From SOKG01 sp964502665 (GTDB lineage Bacteria; Chloroflexota; Dehalococcoidia; SZUA-161), in the NCBI GenBank assembly GCA_964502665.1, contig CAZCXP010000069.1:1-12693 (forward strand): DNA of 12,693 nucleotides. Reading direction: 5' to 3'. The translations under genes and the position numbers were made by a program. Positions 1 to 6,712 of this stretch are shown piece after piece (positions within the stretch are counted from its first letter, which is position 1; each line of letters starts with the position of its first letter). The notes beneath the pieces were generated by a model. The model was not told where the DNA came from, did no database searches, and was given only the letters and a program-made list of their open reading frames with translations.

Positions 1-61
1 CACACCCCACCAAGCTCAGCACTAGTGTCACCATCAAGAGACCAAGTGCTATTCTTTTCAT
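1..61 (-). CDS. Lipoprotein, N-terminus only (cut by window edge)
   Basis: Reading the minus strand from ATG at 61 gives 20 codons before the window ends: MKRIALGLLMVTLVLSLVGC. This is a textbook lipoprotein signal peptide, with a basic n-region (K2, R3), a hydrophobic core, and the lipobox L-V-G-C with Cys20 as the predicted lipidation site for Lgt and signal peptidase II. A Shine-Dalgarno GGGAGGT (complement of 69-75) lies about 8 bases before the ATG, which strongly supports the start. The mature protein is outside the window, so its function is unknown. It may be a solute-binding protein or another membrane-anchored exported protein. It lies downstream of the thioesterase gene on the same strand with a gap of about 196 bases, and so may have its own promoter. 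Confidence 0.72.
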   Translation of the reverse strand, partial: MKRIALGLLMVTLVLSLVGC

Positions 62-113
62 GACAGCTACCTCCCATTCCTGTTCCCAGCGGGGCCCCGG
101 TCGGCCTCACTGT

Positions 114-119
114 ATTATA
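114..119 (-). promoter_or_regulatory. Candidate -10 box for the lipoprotein gene
   Basis: The minus strand reads a perfect TATAAT here, about 52 bases before the lipoprotein ATG. That would give a leader of roughly 45 bases containing the Shine-Dalgarno. No convincing -35 hexamer sits 16-18 bases upstream, so this is only a candidate. Confidence 0.35.
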
Positions 120-257
120 GACGGATCGACAACCGGAAAGGTTCCCCACTTGTCTGGGGAAAGACCCACGCCGCCCACCGACCAGGCTCAGTCGAGGCTT
201 GAAGGGACATTCGATGCAATGACTTGTTGCTCCGTACGCTTTATACCAAATGAGATG

Positions 258-728
258 CTATTTGGGTATCAAATGCTCCGGCATCTGAATCGCCACCACC
301 TCGCCGCGAGCGCATACCTTGCCCGCCACCGACAGTGTCGCCACAACCACAACCTTGCGGTCCTTGATTCCTTTGACGGATGCCCGCACCTCAAACGGCA
401 AACCCAGCGGGGTTGGCCGCAAATAATCGACATGCAATGAGGCAGTCAAGAAACGTAATGGTGGTTCAGTGTCCATCGCACGCCCCTCAGCGCGATATGC
501 TGCGGCCGCCGCCGTGCCGACGCAGTGGCAGTCGATAACCGAGGCGATTAGACCACCGTACACGTATCCGGGAACAGCGATGTGATAGGGCTTAGGATGG
601 AATGTGCACACAGCCTCTTCTCCATCCCAGTAGCTCTTGATCTGCAGGCCGTACTCATTTAGGCGACCGCAACCATAGCAATGACTCAGATCATCTGGAT
701 AGTAATCCTGAAATGCCTTCTCGGTCAT
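258..728 (-). CDS. PaaI-family hotdog-fold acyl-CoA thioesterase
   Basis: A 156-residue protein of the length usual for a single hotdog domain. It should hydrolyse acyl-CoA thioesters in the cytoplasm, as a homotetramer or dimer of dimers as is usual for the family; the substrate cannot be read from sequence. The N-terminus has the C-Y-G-C-G motif (residues 17-21) followed by N24 and G27-L28, common in the 'CxGCGxxNxxGL' subgroup. The core motif G-Y-V-Y-G-G-L-I-A-S-V-I-D (residues 54-66) contains the helix-capping Gly-Gly and the Asp66 expected at the active site. The strand 'HVDYLRPTPLG' (99-109) is the typical second hotdog signature. The ribosome binding site is weak: AGGGTGA about 13 bases upstream. 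It is divergent from the large GT-GH130 gene. It stands alone on its strand apart from the lipoprotein gene about 196 bases downstream. Confidence 0.85.
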   Translation of the reverse strand: MTEKAFQDYYPDDLSHCYGCGRLNEYGLQIKSYWDGEEAVCTFHPKPYHIAVPGYVYGGLIASVIDCHCVGTAAAAAYRAEGRAMDTEPPLRFLTASLHVDYLRPTPLGLPFEVRASVKGIKDRKVVVVATLSVAGKVCARGEVVAIQMPEHLIPK

Positions 729-999
729 ACGACCAACTTTTCACCCTTATACTACCACACAACATGAGTCTACAGCCAGGCTGTCTCAATCTTCATCCAC
801 GTGCCTGTTCAAAGAGCAGACCTTCTTAAGCACGGCGGGTGCAAGCCTTTTTTCGGCGTTTGCTAGTACTATTTCACCATTACTGTCCACCAGCAAAGGC
901 TATTGTATCCGAAACGGGGAATGTGCTAAGGTTTGAGTAGGATAGTGACACTACTGGGTATATCGCCATTAATTGAGACAGGGAGCAGACTTCAAAGAG
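729..999. other. Divergent intergenic region
   Basis: About 270 bases between the thioesterase and the large fusion gene must hold both promoters. I see no confident -35/-10 pair. A short perfect palindrome TAGTGACACTA (943-953), 20 bases before the TTG alternative start at 973, could be an operator. A CAGCCAGGCTG dyad (773-783) is also present. For the fusion gene, TTGAGT (933-938) and TATATC (959-964) are separated by 20 bases, which is too far for a strong sigma-70 promoter. Confidence 0.3.
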
Positions 1000-3900
1000 A
1001 TGAACAAAGGTACCTTGGTAGCTGAGGAAGCCTACGCAGAATCGCTAAGTGAACCCCTCAAGAAGGCAGAAAAGATAGGGGAAGCTGACATAGTGGTTGG
1101 CATCCCCTTCCAAGGTGAAGCCGATACCATTGGACACGTATGCCATACTGTGGCAAAGGGACTGTCGGAGTTCTTTCCTGATAAGAAATGCGTTTTTGTC
1201 TGCGTCGGTGCCCCGGGAGGTGAGGATGCTCTGGACTCTATTCAGGAAGTACGTCTCGGACCGGCGATAAAGCGGATAGCCTTCCTCATGAAGAGCAAAC
1301 GCGTGAGTGGGAAGTCTTGGAGCCTCAGGGCAATAATGGAGATAGCGGACAGGCTAAACGCCGATCTAGCTGTGTTCGAGGCTGACCTCAAGAGCAGGAA
1401 GGTGAAGGCTGAAATCGAAGGGTTGGCTCCGGAATGGGTGAGTCGTGTGCTCCTTCCCATAAGGGAAGAAGGAATGGATCTGGTTGTCCCCAGGTTCAAC
1501 CATCACTACCTGGACACCCCAGCCTCCACTCACCTGGTGCGTCCTTTGCTCGCTTCCATATTCAATCTCAAATCAGGGGGTCCCCCTGGGGGAGTACTTG
1601 GGGTCTCAAGCAAGCTCGTTAGAATCTATCGGGCCGATGCCAACATCTGGAGTGATCTGGTTGGCGAGTATGGCGTGGACAGCTGGCTTATCACAACTGC
1701 TGTTATCAATGAAGCGGAGATATGCGAAACAAGTCTTGGTGTCAAAATCGGTGCAGCCTCCCCAGACGAAGAATCACTCTGGAGGCAGCAGACCAGGGCA
1801 ATCTTTGAACGGATAGCGACCAGCAACGACTGGTGGCAGCGAAAAGGTGAAATAGTCTGCGCTCTGCCGCTCTTCGGGGAGATGAAGAACCACCGACCAG
1901 AGGAGGTAGCACCAGACTCTATGGCGATGATTGACCGCTACAAACAGGGGTTCAACGAGTTCCAGGGCTTATACGAAGAGATCCTGTCCAGAGAGGCGTC
2001 AGTGGAGCTGCGCAAGTTGGCGGGTAGTGCTCCACAGGTTTTCAGCTTCCCTTCACCTCTCTGGACCGAGATCGTCTATGACTTCCTACTCACTTACTGT
2101 CTTGAGCAAGAATTCACCAAGGATAACATCTTGAATGCTTTCATCCCAATTTGTTATGCCAGGGAGGCCGGGTTTGCTCAGGGGCTTGTGGCGTTGGCGG
2201 AACGGGTAGGAGCTGCTATCCCCGACGAAGCGGAGCGACTCACATCGCTTGTGGCGGAGCAGGAGATCGAGCTGCAGACTGAGGAATTCATCAAGCAGAA
2301 GCCCCGCTTCTTGGCGACGTGGAGGGAAGAAGAAGAGGCACTTAAGCCGCTTCTACCCAGGGTGACCTACCGCGAGTTCATACCCGGAGTTCCCCTGGTA
2401 GTACCCAAGGAGATTATCTCACCGGCTGAGGAGATCATAAGCACCGATACTGTCTATCACACCATTCTTGAGAAGCATCGCACGGAATTTGAGGAGTTTG
2501 TTCATGGGCAGCTCAAGGTCCCTCGAGAGGCAACTTCCGCCGAGATCGCTCAAAGCATAGAGCAGCTAATGCTACGGCTGGAGAAAGACATAGATGAAGT
2601 CGTCTTACCTGGTGATCTTCTGACTGTGGATGGAACAAGGAGGGTTGCCGGGGCTATATTCGAGAACCTTCCCCACTCGGAGACCTTCGCCCTGAGGCCT
2701 GAGGTAGCCTCCTGGATTCTGCAGCAAAATCCCCCCTCCAATTTGCTCATCCGATTCGGCGCAGCTAACTTGGATGAGCTCGAAGAAAGCTATGGGCCAA
2801 GTGACATCCTGGCTCTGTCAAGCCTCTCTGAGGAGACGGAACATACAGTCAGAGTGTGGGAATGGATAGCGGCAAACGCACGGCCGGAGCACTTCACCCA
2901 ATTGACCCTGGAGCCGCTGGTGGTTAGCTGTGACGACTTCCCCATGCTCACCGTTCTCAAAGAGCCTTCGGCGTTGAGCAAGCTCGCAGGAAGGATTGTT
3001 GTCAGCAATCTGCGCCGGGGAGCAGGCGGCGAATTCCCCAAGCTACGTTATTTCACCACAATGGCCAAGAATATTGTGGAGGCTGAGAGGTTCGGCGAGG
3101 TTTGGGAACAGTTTGCGCGTGAGAGAAGAGGATTCGGGAGCAGGGTAATAAACTCGCTAAGGGGCCATTGGGGACGGGAGCCTTTATCGGCCCACAACAT
3201 GTTTGAAAATAAGCTCCAGAGGATATTGGTCGAGAGGGTGCGACAAATGACGAGGGACTTGGCGAGAAAGGGGAACTCCTCACTGTTGCGTCTGACGACG
3301 AGCTTAAGCTATATCACGGATTACTACCACCTTGCCCTCTCCCTTCCCGATGGGGGCTTCATCCCCTGTTCTGCTTGGACCTGGGCTAGTTACAGCTTCA
3401 AAGGCGGTAAAGGCCTGCCTACACCCCTCTCGCTGCACGTGGAGAGAGACTGGTCATCAAGGGAGTTTCTAGAGGAGCTGCTCAAGGCCTCGGGTAGAAG
3501 CGAGGAAGAGATGGACAAGAAGATCACAGAGCTGATGGGGCAGGGGAGGGAATCGGATAACCTGGCTCGGCTGATGCTTCTTGAGTGGGAGGTGGTGGAG
3601 GAGGTCATGCCGGAGCAATTACCACGTCCGGCGGAGCCAGGAGCAGGCAAGCTGAGCAGGTACACGGGGAATCCTATTCTCAGGGCGATCGCACAACATC
3701 CCTGGGAGTCCAAGTATGTGTTCAATCCCGGTGCGATAAGGTTGAACGGCAGGACCTACATCCTGTATCGCGCATGCGGAGAGGATGAGGTTTCCCGAAT
3801 CGGACTCGCCATAAGCTCAGACGGATTTTATATTGAGCAGAGGTTGGAAAGCCCGATATTCGAGCCGGAGGAGGAGTGGGAGAAAATGGGCTGTGAGGAT

Positions 3901-4617
3901 TCCAGGCTCGTCCTCATAGGGGAATGCATCTATATGTCGTATACCGCCTATAGTAGTGTCGCTGCCCAGATCGCGCTAGCTTCGATCGACGTGAAGGATT
4001 TCTTGAACCTTCGCTGGGACAGGTGGAGGAGACACGGGCTTATGTTTCCCGGCTTCGAGAACAAGGACGCCACCCTGTTTCCGCAGACGTTCAACGGACA
4101 GTACGTCATGTATCATAGGATTGAGCCCAGTATTTGGATTTCCTTCTCTGAGCGTTTGGACTGTCCCTGGCCCCGGGAAGACCATCGGATACTGCTAGGC
4201 CCGGGAGCGGGAATGGCCTGGGATGGATTCAAGATTGGCGGTGGGGCTCAGCCTATCAAGACCAAATATGGTTGGCTCGTCATCTTTCATGGTGTTGACC
4301 AATCCTTTGTCTACCGGTTAGGGGCGCTGGTGGTGGCACTGGATGATCCAGGACAGCTTCTCTACCGATCCCCCAATCCCATATTGGAACCCGAGGAAAG
4401 CTACGAGCGTGGCGAGGAGGGATGCTATGTTCCCAACGTAGTATTCACCTGCGGTGCCGTGCCTCGCGTGGATAAAGAGGTGCTTGAGGATGACGATGAG
4501 GTTCTCATTTACTATGGTGCAGCCGATACAGTAGCTTGTGTTGCCACAGCGAAGGTCGCCGACCTCATACCAGAGGAAATCAGGCAAGGCAGAAACCAAG
4601 GCGGCTATCCGGTCTAA
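1000..4617 (+). CDS. Glycosyltransferase / unknown middle / GH130 mannoside phosphorylase-like fusion protein
   Basis: About 1205 residues, numbered from ATG 1000. An in-frame TTG at 973 adds nine residues but has no Shine-Dalgarno, whereas GGGAG lies 14 bases before the ATG. Residues about 30-290 look like a GT-A glycosyltransferase of the glucosyl-3-phosphoglycerate/mannosylglycerate synthase type. They show an IPFQGEADTIG start, E-A-D (127-129) at the metal-binding DxD position, and the G-P-P-G-G-V-L-G and Y-G-V-D-S-W acceptor-side motifs. Residues about 885-1196 match GH130 phosphorylases. They show N-P-G-A-I-R, Y-I-L-Y-R-A, G-C-E-D-S-R (964-969, with the invariant Asp967 taken as the general acid), S-Y-T-A-Y-S, E-N-K-D-A-T-L-F-P, K-I-G-G-G-A-Q-P-I-K-T and I-Y-Y-G-A-A-D. 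Residues about 300-885 are unrecognised, with acidic helical stretches and a Trp/Tyr/Gly-rich segment at about 757-818. There is no signal peptide, so the protein is probably cytosolic. Synthesis of a (manno)glycoside coupled to its phosphorolysis is an inference. It is not clearly in an operon. Confidence 0.85.
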   Translation: MNKGTLVAEEAYAESLSEPLKKAEKIGEADIVVGIPFQGEADTIGHVCHTVAKGLSEFFPDKKCVFVCVGAPGGEDALDSIQEVRLGPAIKRIAFLMKSKRVSGKSWSLRAIMEIADRLNADLAVFEADLKSRKVKAEIEGLAPEWVSRVLLPIREEGMDLVVPRFNHHYLDTPASTHLVRPLLASIFNLKSGGPPGGVLGVSSKLVRIYRADANIWSDLVGEYGVDSWLITTAVINEAEICETSLGVKIGAASPDEESLWRQQTRAIFERIATSNDWWQRKGEIVCALPLFGEMKNHRPEEVAPDSMAMIDRYKQGFNEFQGLYEEILSREASVELRKLAGSAPQVFSFPSPLWTEIVYDFLLTYCLEQEFTKDNILNAFIPICYAREAGFAQGLVALAERVGAAIPDEAERLTSLVAEQEIELQTEEFIKQKPRFLATWREEEEALKPLLPRVTYREFIPGVPLVVPKEIISPAEEIISTDTVYHTILEKHRTEFEEFVHGQLKVPREATSAEIAQSIEQLMLRLEKDIDEVVLPGDLLTVDGTRRVAGAIFENLPHSETFALRPEVASWILQQNPPSNLLIRFGAANLDELEESYGPSDILALSSLSEETEHTVRVWEWIAANARPEHFTQLTLEPLVVSCDDFPMLTVLKEPSALSKLAGRIVVSNLRRGAGGEFPKLRYFTTMAKNIVEAERFGEVWEQFARERRGFGSRVINSLRGHWGREPLSAHNMFENKLQRILVERVRQMTRDLARKGNSSLLRLTTSLSYITDYYHLALSLPDGGFIPCSAWTWASYSFKGGKGLPTPLSLHVERDWSSREFLEELLKASGRSEEEMDKKITELMGQGRESDNLARLMLLEWEVVEEVMPEQLPRPAEPGAGKLSRYTGNPILRAIAQHPWESKYVFNPGAIRLNGRTYILYRACGEDEVSRIGLAISSDGFYIEQRLESPIFEPEEEWEKMGCEDSRLVLIGECIYMSYTAYSSVAAQIALASIDVKDFLNLRWDRWRRHGLMFPGFENKDATLFPQTFNGQYVMYHRIEPSIWISFSERLDCPWPREDHRILLGPGAGMAWDGFKIGGGAQPIKTKYGWLVIFHGVDQSFVYRLGALVVALDDPGQLLYRSPNPILEPEESYERGEEGCYVPNVVFTCGAVPRVDKEVLEDDDEVLIYYGAADTVACVATAKVADLIPEEIRQGRNQGGYPV

Positions 4618-4671
4618 TGCTCTTCCACAAGCTGCCCTCTGAGTGCCATCCTCGTCGGAGGTTGAAATGGG

Positions 4672-4911
4672 TTATGCAAGCGGATCGTCTGCGCGATTGT
4701 CGCCCTCGTCCTTAGACCCGTTGCCTGCTACTGCCGCGACCTCCTCGGGGCTGAACTCGCCATCCAGGGTGATGTATCCCTGCGTAAACGGCGGCTTATG
4801 GGACTGAACGACGTGTTTCTCCCAGCAGTGACCATGGACAAACGCGCCGCAGTAGCAGCGAAATACTACCCTTCCCGCGGGGAGAGGATTACCACATACA
4901 GTGCAGTTCAA
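4672..4911 (-). CDS. Small RING/treble-clef-like zinc-binding protein
   Basis: A 79-residue protein. The TTG start at 4911 is supported by an AGGAG Shine-Dalgarno on the minus strand about 8 bases upstream. The Cys/His ligands are spaced C3-x2-C6-x12-C19-x-C21-x4-H26-x2-C29-x3-H33-x4-H38. This is enough for two zinc sites and resembles the cross-brace RING/PHD or treble-clef arrangement, with the short 'FRCYCGAFVHGHCWEKH' core. The C-terminal half (about residue 50 on) is acidic and probably disordered. Function is unknown; possibilities are protein-protein or nucleic-acid binding. It converges on the large fusion gene with a gap of 54 bases. No catalytic domain is attached. I am confident it is a real gene but not of any role. 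Confidence 0.7.
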   Translation of the reverse strand: MNCTVCGNPLPAGRVVFRCYCGAFVHGHCWEKHVVQSHKPPFTQGYITLDGEFSPEEVAAVAGNGSKDEGDNRADDPLA

Positions 4912-5266
4912 AGTTTATTGCTCCTGGTGTTGATATGATTCCTGGCCCTTCTGGCTGTTCCTGCTTCTGGGTTATATTAGCACTCTAGCCCTCAGAGCCC
5001 TAAGAAACCTGCCAAGAATAGAGTTCTTGAGCCTCGCCCTGCTTCCAGATGGAAGTGTGGATGGCTTTGTGTTAGAGTAACGCTAGTGAAATGCTAGAAT
5101 TTCGTTAGAGATGGGCAGTTACTCTCAGTTAAGGGAGAGCAGTCAATTCTCTACAGCGTGTAGATTATATCACAAAGAAAGAATATCGCGAAAAGGAGTT
5201 CTTCCGCAGCGTGCGGATATTCTCCGAGTGTATCCGTATCATAATTCGGAAAGGAGGGTTGTTCTG
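4912..5266. other. Intergenic region with a long leader before the crotonase-family gene
   Basis: These 355 bases separate the divergent zinc-finger and crotonase-family genes. They hold the extended -10 candidate at 5092-5100 and a short dyad CGGATA...TATCCG (5214-5219 and 5231-5236) upstream of the Shine-Dalgarno. The reading frame of the crotonase stays open upstream to an ATG at 5111, but those extra 52 residues do not look like a crotonase N-terminus and are better read as leader. I see no other gene. Confidence 0.4.
5072..5100 (+). promoter_or_regulatory. Candidate extended -10 promoter for the crotonase-family gene
   Basis: TGC-TAGAAT (5092-5100) fits the TGnTAnnnT extended -10 pattern. 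The hexamer 17 bases upstream, TTAGAG (5072-5077), is a poor -35, which extended -10 promoters tolerate. A start near 5107 would give a leader of about 160 bases before ATG 5267. Confidence 0.4.
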
Positions 5267-6094
5267 ATGATATATGAGACCATTAAGTACGAAAAGGAAG
5301 ACGGGTTTTGTGTTATTACCCTGAATAGGCCAGAACGCCTAAATGCGTTGAACCTACAGATGTGGCAGGACATGGACAGTGCGTTGGACGAGATTATGAA
5401 GGATCGCGAAATAAAGGCATTCATTTGCACCGGTGCACCAAGGCCAGATGGAAGGCCCTGCTTTTGCGCCGGGGCTGATCTCAAGGAGATGGCGGGCGCG
5501 CCGGGTGAAGGGCCCACAGCTCCTGCACTTGAGTGGTCGCCTGTGTCAGCATTCTGGGCTCAAAGACAGCCCAAACTGGCGGCGGTGCCGACTTTCGAGA
5601 GAATTGCATGGTGCCCAAAGATATCGATAGCAGCCATTGATGGCGTATGTACAGCGGGCGGTATCGAATTGGCTCTCAGCTGCGACATCATTCTGGTCTC
5701 AGAAACAGCCCAGATTAGCGATATGCATGTGAAGAATCTGGGGTGGATTGGAGGAGCGGGGGCAACAGCGAACATGGCGTGGAGAGTCGGCGTGGCCAAA
5801 GCTATTGAGCTTTGCTGCACCGGGGATGTCATTGATGGCAAGGAAGCCCACCGCATTGGCTTGGCCAATCAGGTCTTTGCCCCTGATAAGCTGCTGGATG
5901 GGGCAAAGGAGATGGCTGGGAAGATTGGTAGCATGCGCCCTGCTGCTGTCACAATCACCAAGGCAACTTGCAGGGCGGTACAGGATATGGATCGTCGCTC
6001 ATCGTGGCATTATTCAGATGCCGGGCTTGCTGCTCTTCTGGCTGAGCCCGACACTGCTGAGTGGGGCCCAGGACGCTGGGTGAAACAGCGTTAG
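5267..6094 (+). CDS. Enoyl-CoA hydratase/isomerase (crotonase) family protein
   Basis: 275 residues, the normal crotonase length. ATG 5267 is chosen because AAGGAGGG (5251-5258) sits about 9 bases upstream and the encoded start MIYETIKYEKEDGFCVITLNRP is the typical family N-terminus. The family acts on acyl-CoA thioesters in the cytosol: hydration, isomerisation, dehydration or hydrolysis. The CoA/oxyanion-hole motif C-A-G-A-D-L (67-72) and the second motif A-G-G-I-E-L-A (130-136) are present. Glu134 occupies the first catalytic Glu position of rat mitochondrial enoyl-CoA hydratase (Glu144). The second catalytic Glu (Glu164) appears to be replaced by His154 in 'ISDMHVKNLGW', as in a subset of crotonases, so the exact reaction is uncertain. 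An insertion of about 20 residues rich in Pro/Ala (77-95) follows the oxyanion motif. It is apparently a single-gene transcript. Confidence 0.88.
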   Translation: MIYETIKYEKEDGFCVITLNRPERLNALNLQMWQDMDSALDEIMKDREIKAFICTGAPRPDGRPCFCAGADLKEMAGAPGEGPTAPALEWSPVSAFWAQRQPKLAAVPTFERIAWCPKISIAAIDGVCTAGGIELALSCDIILVSETAQISDMHVKNLGWIGGAGATANMAWRVGVAKAIELCCTGDVIDGKEAHRIGLANQVFAPDKLLDGAKEMAGKIGSMRPAAVTITKATCRAVQDMDRRSSWHYSDAGLAALLAEPDTAEWGPGRWVKQR

Positions 6095-6168
6095 CACCTC
6101 TAGGTGAAGAACGGCTTGAATAGGATGCAGCCAACGCTGGGCCAGGAGAACTAGAGGATCAAGAATGA

Positions 6169-6188
6169 GTTGCCATTATGATGGCAAC
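6169..6188. repeat. Perfect 8-bp stem, 4-nt loop hairpin
   Basis: GTTGCCAT (6169-6176), loop TATG, ATGGCAAC (6181-6188) form a perfect stem-loop 75 bases after the crotonase stop. No T-run follows, so it is not a classical intrinsic terminator. It could stabilise the mRNA 3' end or be a repetitive extragenic palindrome. Confidence 0.55.
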
Positions 6189-6189
6189 A

Positions 6190-6231
6190 CCTGCCGAGCA
6201 ATACGGAGCAGGCTGAAGAGTGGTCGGCAGG
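6190..6231. repeat. Inverted repeat CCTGCCGA...TCGGCAGG
   Basis: Perfect 8-bp arms at 6190-6197 and 6224-6231 enclose 26 bases. It starts two bases after the preceding hairpin. An alternative pairing AGCAAT (6197-6202) with ATTGCT (6233-6238) overlaps it. Two adjacent perfect dyads suggest a structured 3' untranslated region or a REP-like element. Confidence 0.5.
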
Positions 6232-6288
6232 CATTGCTACTATTGCCATGATGTGGTAGAATCCTTGCGGTCTTGAAGAGCGAAAAGA

Positions 6289-6340
6289 CCCCGCTCGCAT
6301 GGGGATGGGAAGGAGAGTGGACCACCCCTGGCGAGCGGGG
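6289..6340 (-). terminator. Long imperfect hairpin, terminator-like on the minus strand
   Basis: 16-base arms at 6289-6304 (CCCCGCTCGCATGGGG) and 6325-6340 (CCCCTGGCGAGCGGGG) pair at 14 of 16 positions. Read on the minus strand, the stem is followed by TCTTTT, as in a rho-independent terminator, yet no minus-strand gene ends here. It may therefore be a palindromic mobile or repeat remnant rather than a working terminator. Confidence 0.4.
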
Positions 6341-6584
6341 GTTGGCTGGGTCTTGTGCCCAGCCTTATATTATACCACTTTGCTGGCCCACTTGACCAAA
6401 ATGCGCGAACGTCCCCAAAGCTGTCTTCGAATGCTGGCCCCAAGATCGGGAGGATTAGTTAGGATAATGATGGTGTGATGAAGGCAGACAACTGCCGACA
6501 GCAGATAAGCTTTGGAGCAAGGGATTCCTAAGCCTGTTCTCTCAAGAAACTTGGGGCTTATTCACATTCACATGCCATGGGGGC

Positions 6585-6613
6585 TTGACAAACTGGACAA
6601 AAAGTGGTAAAAG
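6585..6613 (+). promoter_or_regulatory. Sigma-70-type promoter for the 58-residue gene
   Basis: A perfect TTGACA -35 (6585-6590), a 17-base spacer and TAAAAG (6608-6613, four of six to TATAAT) give a good housekeeping promoter. The start would be near 6620 and the leader about 93 bases, ending at ATG 6713. Confidence 0.55.
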
Positions 6614-6617
6614 TCCA

Positions 6618-6646
6618 TAGTCCGTTGTTAACAGGTTGTCGGACTA
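6618..6646. promoter_or_regulatory. Dyad at the predicted transcription start (possible operator)
   Basis: TAGTCCG (6618-6624) and CGGACTA (6640-6646) are perfect 7-bp arms around a 15-base centre containing the palindrome TGTTAACA (6626-6633). Its position across and just after the predicted +1 suits a repressor site. It could also fold in the RNA leader. Confidence 0.4.
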
Positions 6647-6712
6647 GGACACGCAACGCGTTCAATGTTGGACAGTCCATCAGTCCATAGGGTGCTCTGA
6701 GCAGGTGGAGAG

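Larger units (their letters stand above)
6095..6712. other. 618-bp non-coding stretch with hairpins and a promoter
   Basis: I find no convincing gene here. The stretch contains the hairpin cluster at 6169-6250, the long hairpin at 6289-6340, a small hairpin GGCTGGG...CCCAGCC (6344-6350 and 6358-6364), and the promoter and dyad at 6585-6646. The octamer GTCCATAG occurs at both 6613-6620 and 6683-6690. Most of this region looks like regulatory or repeat-derived DNA rather than a decayed gene. Confidence 0.5.

Noticed and set aside
60..440. Plus-strand open frame of 126 codons
   Set aside because: It overlaps the thioesterase in antisense, has Arg/His/Pro-rich composition with no recognisable motif, and its ATG coincides with the minus-strand lipoprotein start.
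973..999. TTG start for the fusion protein at 973
   Set aside because: No Shine-Dalgarno precedes it. ATG 1000 has GGGAG at 14 bases. The difference is only nine residues and the choice remains open.
5111..5266. N-terminal extension of the crotonase to ATG 5111
   Set aside because: The extra 52 residues do not resemble any crotonase N-terminus. ATG 5267 has a near-perfect Shine-Dalgarno.
6240..6443. Minus-strand open frame of 67 codons
   Set aside because: It spans the GC-rich hairpin at 6289-6340 and has no ribosome site. The composition reflects the repeat.
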